6,543 nt of DNA from Acidianus hospitalis. GTDB lineage: Archaea; Thermoproteota; Thermoprotei_A; Sulfolobales; Sulfolobaceae. This document shows positions 1-4,402 of this stretch, piece by piece. The stretch is from assembly GCA_003086435.1 (NCBI GenBank), contig QEFD01000017.1, forward strand, positions 1-6,543, written 5' to 3'. How positions within the stretch are numbered: the stretch's first letter is position 1; every line of letters begins with the position of its first letter. Position numbers and translations under genes: made by a program. The notes below the pieces were generated by a model. That model saw nothing but the letters and a program-made list of their open reading frames with translations. It did no database searches and had not been told where the DNA came from.

Positions 1-75
1 CAGACTAAGGGATCATACATCGTCACCCTAATCGAGGGAAACATCACTATCCTCCGTGAGAAGTCATCACTCTAG
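1..75 (+). CDS. C-terminal end of an unidentified protein (partial)
   Basis: An open frame runs from the first base of the window to a TAG stop at 73-75, encoding 24 residues that end in ITILREKSSL. The start lies outside the window, and I do not recognise the family. About 15 of the 24 sense codons end in G or C (ATC, GTC, CTC, GAG, AAG), clearly more than in the genes to its right, and it contains CGT, which is scarce in the rest of the window. This could reflect a highly expressed host gene or DNA of another origin. The fragment is too short to exclude a chance open frame, although the alternation of hydrophobic and polar residues looks protein-like. Confidence 0.5.
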   Translation, partial: QTKGSYIVTLIEGNITILREKSSL

Positions 76-175
76 GGAGATCATTAACAAAAGCAATTCG
101 TAATACTGTATAAAAATAACTTGTCAAAACGATATTTAGAAAGTAGTAGTTACATAGAAGCGTTACAGTCTTAAA

Positions 176-235
176 ATGAAATTCTCCTTATCTGCAATCG
201 TTTTATTATTTATTTTCATAATATATATAATATGA
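176..235 (+). CDS. Possible 19-residue hydrophobic mini-ORF
   Basis: An ATG at 176 opens 19 codons encoding MKFSLSAIVLLFIFIIYII. After the first six residues it is almost wholly hydrophobic, like a single membrane helix. Its TGA stop (233-235) overlaps the ATG of the HEPN gene (232-234) in an ATGA junction, the same arrangement as at the HEPN/MNT junction downstream. No convincing Shine-Dalgarno site or TATA box precedes it. The region is extremely AT-rich, so codons for Ile, Phe and Leu arise easily by chance, and the same bases may simply be the HEPN promoter. Treat it as speculative. Confidence 0.2.
   Translation: MKFSLSAIVLLFIFIIYII
202..214 (+). promoter_or_regulatory. TATA-like box for the HEPN/MNT pair
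   Basis: The T/A run TTTATTATTTATT is centred about 24-25 bases before the HEPN ATG at 232. That is where an archaeal TATA box would sit if transcription starts at or next to the start codon. The whole stretch 201-231 is AT-rich, so the exact box is uncertain. Confidence 0.35.
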
Positions 236-603
236 AACGAGCTGAGGACTGGATTAAACAATCTGAAAGGGATCTTGAGGAGGCTAAGTATGCTGAGAGT
301 GGCGGATATTATGAACTTGCGTGCTTCCTTTCACAGCAATGTGCTGAGAAGGCAGTTAAAGGGCTTTTACAATTTAGAGGTGTAGAGAAGAGAGGCCATT
401 CGATTTCTCACCTTTTAGAAAATCCTCCAGAAGACGTTTTACAATGTGCAATTTTTCTTGATAAGCAATATACTCCATCAAGATATCCAGACGTTTATGA
501 TGAAGGCTCTCCTTATGAATATTACACGCAAAAAGATGCAGAAGAATGTATAAATTGTGCAATAAAAATACTTAATTGGGTTAAAGGTGAAACCTCCAAA
601 TGA
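232..603 (+). CDS. HEPN-domain protein, toxin of a HEPN/MNT module
   Basis: This 123-residue all-helical protein is about the usual length of a stand-alone HEPN domain. It has the typical HEPN layout. The first helix (about 1-22) is WIKQSERDLEEAKYA-like. The second (about 25-47) carries CFLSQQCAEKAVKGLL, the hallmark A-E-K-A-x-K stretch. Then comes the basic/His segment RGVEKRGHSISHLL (49-62), the conserved YTPSRYPD (80-87), and a last helix from about 100. Candidate RNase residues are R49/R54 with H56/H60. In studied HEPN/MNT modules the HEPN partner is an RNase toxin that acts on RNA in the cytoplasm and is silenced by its MNT partner; that role is inferred here by homology. The ATG follows a TATA-like stretch directly, suggesting a leaderless transcript. 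Its stop overlaps the MNT start (ATGA), so the two genes almost certainly form one operon. Some proteins of this type may bind nucleotides rather than cut RNA. Confidence 0.88.
   Translation: MKRAEDWIKQSERDLEEAKYAESGGYYELACFLSQQCAEKAVKGLLQFRGVEKRGHSISHLLENPPEDVLQCAIFLDKQYTPSRYPDVYDEGSPYEYYTQKDAEECINCAIKILNWVKGETSK
586..590 (+). promoter_or_regulatory. Shine-Dalgarno site for the MNT gene
   Basis: GGTGA, the common Sulfolobales ribosome-binding core, lies nine bases before the ATG at 600, inside the end of the HEPN gene. A TGA in the MNT frame at 588-590 rules out a longer N-terminus. The internal ATG at position 612 would remove conserved residues, so the start at 600 is well supported. Confidence 0.6.
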
Positions 604-950
604 AGCTTATTATGTTGTTCGGTTCAAGAGCAAGAGGAGATTTTACGAATAGCAGTGATTACGATGTCCTAGTAGTAGGGGACGAAATTCCCAAGGATCC
701 AAGAAAAGTACCTAACGAACTTTACCTTAAGGTTATGAAAATGTTCCCAGGAGAGGTTGATGCAGTATTCATGAACTCCGAAGTTTTTCTTAAGAAGTTA
801 AGGGAAGGGTCACCTTTTTTCCTTCAGATAATAGAAGAAGGTAAAATAATAGAAAAAGATGAGGAATTTTGGAGAGAAGTTATTAAGATATATAACAAGT
901 TGAGACCCCTCTACGAGAGGAAAGGAAAGGCATGGATAAGGAAGATTTGA
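600..950 (+). CDS. Minimal nucleotidyltransferase (MNT), antitoxin of the HEPN pair
   Basis: This 116-residue protein belongs to the polymerase-beta-like nucleotidyltransferase superfamily. The active site is seen directly: GSRARGDFTNSSDYD fits the GS-x10-D-x-D signature, with G8, S9 and metal-binding D20 and D22. The third carboxylate is probably D54 in EVDAVFM. In known MNT antitoxins these residues transfer AMP from ATP onto a tyrosine of the HEPN partner and so silence it. The ATG overlaps the HEPN stop by ATGA, giving translational coupling. The N-terminus is unusually short. It begins directly at the first core strand (KLIMLFGS) and lacks the helix of about 15-20 residues that normally precedes it; an in-frame stop upstream shows this is not a start-calling error. 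The C-terminal tail (residues 85-116) is helical and basic. The catalytic set is intact, so it is probably functional. Confidence 0.88.
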   Translation: MKLIMLFGSRARGDFTNSSDYDVLVVGDEIPKDPRKVPNELYLKVMKMFPGEVDAVFMNSEVFLKKLREGSPFFLQIIEEGKIIEKDEEFWREVIKIYNKLRPLYERKGKAWIRKI

Positions 951-1047
951 AGCTAATCTATCTTTAACGCAACCTATTGAGCTGTTGAACCTTTGCTTAC
1001 TCTCAGCTAACGTCAGCTACAAAGCAGTATTTGAGCAATTACACTAA
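940..1047 (+). pseudogene. Possible coding remnant after the MNT gene
   Basis: Between in-frame stops at 937-939 and 1045-1047, the plus strand reads 35 codons without an ATG. The translation contains QPIELLNLCLLSANVSYKAV, which looks like real protein: a helix-like pattern with balanced composition, unlike a random AT-rich frame. A short ATG-initiated frame starts at 932 inside the MNT end (MDKEDLKLIYL) and stops at 965-967. It would join this stretch after a single frame change near 960. This suggests the 3' end of a decayed gene that once followed the HEPN/MNT pair. The last nine bases overlap the end of the convergent hydrolase gene. I do not recognise the family, and chance cannot be excluded. 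Confidence 0.25.
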
Positions 1048-1665
1048 GAAAGTGCTTCCAGATTTTCCGTGAGAAACGTAAACAAATGAAGGCTTTAAAG
1101 ACTTTATTTTCTCAACGCTCTTAATTAGCTCTTCAAGGTTCTCATATATCGAGGGATATTTAAGGCCCTTGTTAGTTCCTTGTAGAGTGTCACCAACAAT
1201 TACTGAATTAATGGAAGGTAAATATAAAGAGATGGAATCGTTAGTATGTCCCGGAGTCCTTAAAACTTCAACTCCCTCAACCAATTCCCCTTCCTTAAGT
1301 ATAAGGTCTTCCTTAACTCCGGAAAATTTCTTAAAAAAGAAAGGCCTACCTAGAGCAAATACTACCTTTAGAAAGGCTGAATGCAAAACCGGTTCCCTTA
1401 TTTTTCCCTCTCTTAAATAATCAACGCCGTTAGCATCTATTGCGAACTTAGCTTTAGTATAATTCCTTAGTTCATAAGCACCACCTATGTGGTCAGGGTG
1501 AGTATGAGTGAAAACTACGTAGTCCAACTTCACTCCTTTAGAGTTGAGGAATTCAGCTATTCTCTTACCGCTCCCTGGAGTTCCAGCATCTACCAGAATG
1601 TAACCTTTATCGTAATCTATTAGGAAGGATTTAACGAACCTTAAAGGTATTTCATAAACCTTCAT
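1039..1665 (-). CDS. Metallo-beta-lactamase-fold hydrolase
   Basis: This 208-residue cytoplasmic enzyme has the complete metal-binding set of the metallo-beta-lactamase superfamily. THTHPDH supplies H54, H56, D58 and H59; TPGHT supplies H140; VGDTL supplies D159; VSHG near the C-terminus supplies H199. Length and motif spacing match the compact glyoxalase-II-like branch, which binds two Zn or Fe ions and hydrolyses thioesters, lactones or similar esters. The substrate cannot be read from the sequence. A segment at about 95-115 (residues [20 protein letters not shown]) replaces the usual short loop and is hydrophobic and basic, perhaps lining the active site or touching a membrane. The ATG (1663-1665) is preceded by GAGGT on the minus strand (1675-1679) at nine bases. 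It diverges from the PaREP1 gene, and nothing links it functionally to its neighbours. Confidence 0.92.
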   Translation of the reverse strand: MKVYEIPLRFVKSFLIDYDKGYILVDAGTPGSGKRIAEFLNSKGVKLDYVVFTHTHPDHIGGAYELRNYTKAKFAIDANGVDYLREGKIREPVLHSAFLKVVFALGRPFFFKKFSGVKEDLILKEGELVEGVEVLRTPGHTNDSISLYLPSINSVIVGDTLQGTNKGLKYPSIYENLEELIKSVEKIKSLKPSFVYVSHGKSGSTFLV

Positions 1666-1674
1666 AATTAAATT

Positions 1675-1679
1675 ACCTC
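1675..1679 (-). promoter_or_regulatory. Shine-Dalgarno-like site of the MBL hydrolase
   Basis: On the minus strand GAGGT lies nine bases before the ATG, a good match to a crenarchaeal ribosome-binding site. The TATA-like box at 1688-1696 would, however, place the transcript start very near the ATG and exclude this site. Either the site is fortuitous or transcription starts further upstream. Confidence 0.4.
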
Positions 1680-1687
1680 ATTAACGC

Positions 1688-1696
1688 TATTAAAAG
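1688..1696 (-). promoter_or_regulatory. TATA-like box of the MBL hydrolase
   Basis: The minus strand reads CTTTTAATA, centred about 27 bases before the ATG. The identical nine bases form the TATA-like box of the minus-strand gene that starts at 3014. Confidence 0.45.
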
Positions 1697-1742
1697 TGTG
1701 CTATGTAGATAATGATATTTAGGTGAGTAAGCAAAATATATC

Positions 1743-2213
1743 GTGATGGAGGAGTTAATAAAGAAGGCTGAGGAGAAAGGGATAAACGTTGAGGATTTAA
1801 TAATTTTAGCTTTATCCAAAGAAGACCCACAGGAAGGAATAAAGGCTAGGTTAGAATTGGCTGAAAAGTACATGAAAGAAGCTGAAGAATACCTAAAGAA
1901 AGGCGACGTAGTTCAATCTTCAGAGAAAGCTTATAAGGTTGCTGAGGAGATAGTCAAAGCCTTTGCTGAGAAGTTTAATTTAACCGAATATCAGCAGGCA
2001 GTAAAGGAAGATAGGTGGCATACTTATACTTTAGCAAATGCTGCAGCAAAACTTTCCTCAAAGTTAGGTGATTGGATTAAAACTGGGTGGAATTCAGCTT
2101 ACACACTTCACGTATGGGAATTTCATGAAGCTAAGTTGGATTTGGATAGTGTAAAAAACTTATTACAAGACATTAAAAGAATGCTAGAAGAAAGTAAAAA
2201 GATATTATCTTAG
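1743..2213 (+). CDS. PaREP1-family helical protein
   Basis: This 156-residue, highly charged all-alpha protein has the PaREP1 layout, a family expanded in crenarchaeal genomes. The N-terminal segment (1-30) reads EKGINVEDLIILALSKEDP. It is followed by a helix pair, EYLKKGDVVQSSEKAYKVAEE (49-69), and then by DRWHTYTLANAAAKL (90-104). The signature LHVWEFHEAKLD lies at 122-133, ahead of the last helix. The helix pair resembles the core of HEPN domains, and an RNA-related role has been suggested for such proteins, but no function is established. R91, H93, H123 and H128 are the only obvious conserved polar candidates. Two starts are possible: GTG at 1743 and ATG at 1746. The ATG is as likely as the GTG and changes only one residue. 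A GGTGA at 1722-1726 is too far away to act as a ribosome site, while GATATTTA (1714-1721) is placed for a leaderless transcript. The gene is monocistronic. Confidence 0.85.
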   Translation: MMEELIKKAEEKGINVEDLIILALSKEDPQEGIKARLELAEKYMKEAEEYLKKGDVVQSSEKAYKVAEEIVKAFAEKFNLTEYQQAVKEDRWHTYTLANAAAKLSSKLGDWIKTGWNSAYTLHVWEFHEAKLDLDSVKNLLQDIKRMLEESKKILS

Positions 2214-2307
2214 TTTATAATACATTTAGCGACTAATAAGAAATAGTCTAAATGATTTAAATAATTGAATAAATTTTCCCTTATAATAGTTGTGAAGATT
2301 AATAAAT

Positions 2308-2316
2308 CTTTTAAAG
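2308..2316 (+). promoter_or_regulatory. TATA-like box before a candidate small RNA
   Basis: CTTTTAAAG is a strong Sulfolobales TATA-box match in a region with no protein gene on this strand. It predicts a transcript start near 2337, exactly where a GC-richer structured segment begins. The motif is palindromic, so strand assignment rests on that downstream segment. Confidence 0.4.
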
Positions 2317-2336
2317 CCTAGTAGAAATAATAATCT

Positions 2337-2419
2337 GGCTCCCCTAACTGAGATGTGATGTAGGCTAGCGGGACTGAGAAGTGAAGACACCAGTAATTTA
2401 AGGTTTTAGGAATAGTGCC
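2337..2419 (+). ncRNA. Candidate small structured RNA, C/D-box-like
   Basis: This segment stands out from its AT-rich surroundings by its higher GC content, and it follows a TATA-like box by about 25 bases. It contains two near-identical units: ACTGAGATGTGATG (2347-2360) and ACTGAGAAGTGAAG (2373-2386). Each combines CTGA (D-box-like) with GTGATGT or GTGAAGA (C-box-like) after three bases. The spacing between the first C-like box and the second CTGA is 12 bases, as in archaeal C/D guide RNAs. The ends can pair: GGC (2337-2339) with GCC (2417-2419), and CCTAA (2343-2347) with TTAGG (2406-2410). Against a standard C/D RNA, there is no D box 10-12 bases after the second C-like box, and both C boxes deviate from consensus. 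It may be another kink-turn RNA or a regulatory region. The remainder of the 2214-2456 gap shows no other gene. Confidence 0.35.
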
Positions 2420-2456
2420 ATTAGCTGATTATCATTCTCTTCAATAGGGATAATAA

Positions 2457-3014
2457 TTAAGCCAAATCTTTCAATAAATTAACAGTATATGAGAGTAAAA
2501 ATATGTCCTCTAATTCAATTTTGTGAGGTAAATAAAGTTCGTGAACGATCTTGTTAGAAATTCTTCTTATCTCTTTCAACATTTTCTTATATACATTTTC
2601 ATTAGGTAAAGCCTTAAGAACTTGATCATAAACGTAATTCCAAAGATCTCTTGACATTAAATCTTCAATAGCTTTACTATATTTCAATATATCATCTTGA
2701 CCCATCTTTTTACACATCTTGTTTGCTAATTTTTTTATCTCCCTCTTGTTTATAATCGAGGTTATATCAGTTAACCCATTAATTACCTTATTTTTCATAA
2801 CGTCTTGTAATGCTCTCTGAAGGATCATTAAAAGGAAATACGCCTTTGCATAATTACCTTCTTTTATAGAACGTATTACTTCTCCAATAATTTCCTTGCA
2901 TTGCTCATCTGCTTTCAATGTACTTAGGTAATCAATTAGGTATTTCTCATCTATTTTAATCATTTTAATATCATCTGGCAAAGCTCCCTTCTTCTCAAGT
3001 TCGTTAACTAACAT
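2457..3014 (-). CDS. Diverged HEPN-like protein, putative RNase
   Basis: This 185-residue all-helical soluble protein is not a family I can name. Two features point to the HEPN fold. A helix reads EGNYAKAYFLLMILQRALQDV (about 51-72), matching the G-x-Y-x-x-A...A-L pattern of HEPN helix 2. Near the C-terminus IRRISNKIVHELY (149-160) gives R151-x6-H158, which fits the HEPN RNase motif R-x4-6-H in its usual setting (compare RNKIVHE in classical members), with Ser in place of the more usual residue before Asn. A final hydrophobic helix follows (169-185). An extra domain of about 45 residues precedes the HEPN part, and an insert lies between its helices (about 75-140). If the motif is active, it would cut RNA in the cytoplasm. 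The gene is transcribed divergently from the 266-aa gene across 36 bases. Its TATA-like box is at 3040-3048, suggesting a leaderless mRNA. The open frame is secure; the HEPN assignment is my inference. Confidence 0.8.
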   Translation of the reverse strand: MLVNELEKKGALPDDIKMIKIDEKYLIDYLSTLKADEQCKEIIGEVIRSIKEGNYAKAYFLLMILQRALQDVMKNKVINGLTDITSIINKREIKKLANKMCKKMGQDDILKYSKAIEDLMSRDLWNYVYDQVLKALPNENVYKKMLKEIRRISNKIVHELYLPHKIELEDIFLLSYTVNLLKDLA

Positions 3015-3050
3015 GTAAACATTTATTCTAAAGGTGCCATATTAAAAGTT
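3015..3050. promoter_or_regulatory. Shared 36-base divergent promoter region
   Basis: Both flanking genes must be driven from these 36 bases. For the minus-strand gene, CTTTTAATA (complement of 3040-3048) lies about 26 bases before its transcript start near 3018. For the plus-strand gene, TTTAT (3022-3026) lies about 26 bases before its ATG at 3051. Each box falls in the first few bases upstream of the other gene's start, so the two pre-initiation complexes would overlap and probably exclude each other. Both transcripts would be nearly leaderless. Confidence 0.5.
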
Positions 3051-3851
3051 ATGAGGAAGGCAATATACTTTGACAATAGGCTAGGGATTTCCTCATTTTT
3101 AAACAATGAGATCCTCATAGAGAAACCAAGGGATTATGAAGTTCTCGATTACTATACTATCTCAAAGTGGCTTGAACAATCTGACAAGGACGATATTTTA
3201 ATTTTTGCACAGGATATAGTACCTTATACTGCTTATGAAATAACTCCTTTCAATAACGATAGCAAGCTGTTGAATTTCATAAGACGAGGTGGTATAGTAA
3301 CGTGGATAGGCGACGTTCCTTTCTTTTATAGACTGCATTGCTTTTCCAAAGAGTACAAGGAAAAGATCGAGAGAGTAAAAGATCTCCTTAAGAAACAAGT
3401 AGCTTTTACTCCAACTCCAGAATTTTATTTGCAAAAGTTTGGCCCCTACGATAAAGGAGATCAAATCTGTGTTTTGGATATTATAGGAGGATTTTACGTA
3501 GACGTTGATAGAGAGAACGTAAACTGGATATCTCTAGATTATGAGCATTTAGGTTTCTTTAAACTTAATGAAGTTTGCTATTTATATTCTCCTAGTGCAG
3601 TAAATAAAACATTATTGGGTAAATTACTCCAATACGAAAGTAACGCATCGTTAAGACCTATAAAATACACTACGAAAATACTCCCTCTAACTCTTACCAC
3701 ACTAAGCGGAGTTTGTAAAGGAAAATACGCAGGCTCCTGGATAGCCCAAATAGGAGAAGGATATTTTATTAGGCTTTACGACGTTAAAGAAGAATTAAAT
3801 GCACATAAGGTGTTTGAAATAACCGAGAAAATAGCCTCAACTAATATTTAA
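3051..3851 (+). CDS. Conserved-looking hypothetical protein, Rossmann-like N-terminus
   Basis: This 266-residue soluble protein is of unknown function. The first 100 residues look alpha/beta. KDDILIFAQDIVPY (46-59) resembles a buried strand followed by a loop. FIRRGGIVTWIGDVPFFYR (76-94) resembles the strand-turn seen in class-I-glutamine-amidotransferase-like or ThuA-like folds, where a glycine pair precedes a core strand and a G-D-x-P turn. No catalytic Cys-His-Glu set can be identified, so an enzymatic role is not supported. The middle (100-215) is mixed and rich in aromatic residues. The C-terminal part contains GSWIAQIGEGYFIRLYDV (about 230-247), again strand-like. There is no signal peptide or membrane helix. 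The ATG sits about 26 bases after a TATA-like box, so the mRNA is probably leaderless. It diverges from the HEPN-like gene, and the shared promoter suggests joint regulation. I cannot assign a function. Confidence 0.8.
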   Translation: MRKAIYFDNRLGISSFLNNEILIEKPRDYEVLDYYTISKWLEQSDKDDILIFAQDIVPYTAYEITPFNNDSKLLNFIRRGGIVTWIGDVPFFYRLHCFSKEYKEKIERVKDLLKKQVAFTPTPEFYLQKFGPYDKGDQICVLDIIGGFYVDVDRENVNWISLDYEHLGFFKLNEVCYLYSPSAVNKTLLGKLLQYESNASLRPIKYTTKILPLTLTTLSGVCKGKYAGSWIAQIGEGYFIRLYDVKEELNAHKVFEITEKIASTNI

Positions 3852-4219
3852 GAAAACTCCATACGATAGATTCATTTATAGAAAAGGGAGGTTAAGGAGT
3901 GGAAAGCCTCGTCCTTTCAGGGCGGTGAGGACTCGGTACCAATTAGATATTTCTTACCAGAAATGATGAATAAATCACGAAAATCTTAAAAATGAATGAA
4001 ATATTAATCAATAACTGAAAGTGAAGATATAGTCCCACTATTTCATAATACAATAAGGAAATGACGAAAAGAGCGATAAAATATTACATAATAATTTATC
4101 GATAACTTGGAAAAAGTTTTTATCAGACATGTATCAGAAAAAGGTTTAAAAGACCTACTATTTTTTAATTTTCTTTCAATGCTTAACCTGGCGTAATTAA
4201 AAAGAGTTCTTGAGGAAAA
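3852..4219. other. Intergenic region, mostly AT-rich
   Basis: Apart from the IS605-like hairpin near its left end, this 368-base stretch is very AT-rich. It holds no open frame with coding character on either strand; the longest ATG frame noted is about 30 codons on the minus strand, starting near 4130. A weak C/D-like box arrangement occurs at 3963-4018: ATGATGA, CTTA, TGAATGA and CTGA, with two equal 15-base spacers. It lacks closing terminal complementarity and is probably chance. TATA-like stretches at 4144-4151 (TTTAAAAG) and 4162-4170 could serve the small membrane protein gene at 4220. Confidence 0.5.
3896..3934 (+). mobile_element. Orphan IS200/IS605-type end (hairpin remnant)
   Basis: The core GCCTCGTCCTTTCAGGGCGG (3906-3925) followed by TGAGG resembles the hairpin at the right end of IS200/IS605-family elements, where it also forms the 3' scaffold of the TnpB guide RNA. 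The pairing is visible: GAGT (3897-3900) with ACTC (3931-3934), CCTC (3907-3910) with GAGG (3927-3930), and GTCC (3911-3914) with GGGC (3920-3923) around the loop TTTCA. In complete elements the tnpB gene ends just upstream in this orientation. Here no TnpA or TnpB coding sequence is present, and the preceding gene is unrelated. It is therefore either a scar left by a lost element, the end of a small non-autonomous derivative, or a solo guide-RNA scaffold. Its GC content is far above that of the flanks. I found no matching left end in the window. Confidence 0.6.
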
Positions 4220-4348
4220 ATGATGGAAATGTATAAATTAAATCTAGGAATAAGGTTAGCAATAGCCCTACTAGGATTAGCACTAGCAGCTTTAGGAATG
4301 GCTCATGTTTTCTTTGCCGGACCTAGCGATTCTGGCCTTGGTGATTAA
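4220..4348 (+). CDS. Small single-pass membrane protein, 42 residues
   Basis: This short gene encodes 42 residues. The N-terminus is polar (MMEMYKLNLGIR) and is followed by a clear hydrophobic helix of about 20 residues, LAIALLGLALAALGMAHVFF (13-32). A short acidic, glycine-rich tail ending in SDSGLGD follows. The basic residue at the N-terminal edge and the acidic tail suggest the N-terminus faces the cytoplasm and the tail faces outside. GAGG at 4212-4215 sits four bases before the first ATG and seven before the second at 4223. The second start therefore fits ribosome binding better and would give 41 residues. A T6 run (4351-4356) just after the stop could act as an archaeal transcription terminator. 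GCA/GCC and GGA codons give it a composition different from its AT-rich flanks, supporting real coding. I do not recognise the family. It could be a small subunit of a membrane complex or a stand-alone small protein. Confidence 0.65.
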   Translation: MMEMYKLNLGIRLAIALLGLALAALGMAHVFFAGPSDSGLGD

Positions 4349-4358
4349 AATTTTTTAA
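4349..4358 (+). terminator. T-run terminator after the small membrane protein
   Basis: A run of six T residues (4351-4356) begins two bases after the stop of the small membrane protein gene. Archaeal RNA polymerase commonly stops at such T-tracts without a hairpin. Confidence 0.35.
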
Positions 4359-4373
4359 TATTATAACGATAAT

Positions 4374-4382
4374 CTTTTTAAG
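4374..4382 (+). promoter_or_regulatory. TATA box of the 350-aa regulator gene
   Basis: CTTTTTAAG matches the Sulfolobales TATA consensus well. Its centre lies 25 bases before the GTG at 4403, predicting a leaderless transcript that starts on the start codon. This supports the GTG as the true start. Confidence 0.6.
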
Positions 4383-4402
4383 TTAATATTCGACGTTTTT
4401 TC

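Noticed and set aside
1169..1420. 83-codon plus-strand frame inside the hydrolase gene
   Set aside because: It is antisense to the metallo-beta-lactamase gene, whose motifs are intact; composition is that of a shadow frame.
3198..3464. 88-codon minus-strand frame inside the 266-aa gene
   Set aside because: It lies opposite a coding region with better composition and has no promoter or ribosome site.
3963..4018. C/D-box-like arrangement (ATGATGA, CTTA, TGAATGA, CTGA)
   Set aside because: The spacers are 15 bases rather than 10-12, the D' box is degenerate, there is no terminal pairing, and the region is so AT-rich that such boxes are expected by chance.
4041..4133. About 30-codon minus-strand frame in the AT-rich gap
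   Set aside because: It is short, has no Shine-Dalgarno site, and its Phe/Leu/Ile-rich composition is expected from random AT-rich DNA.
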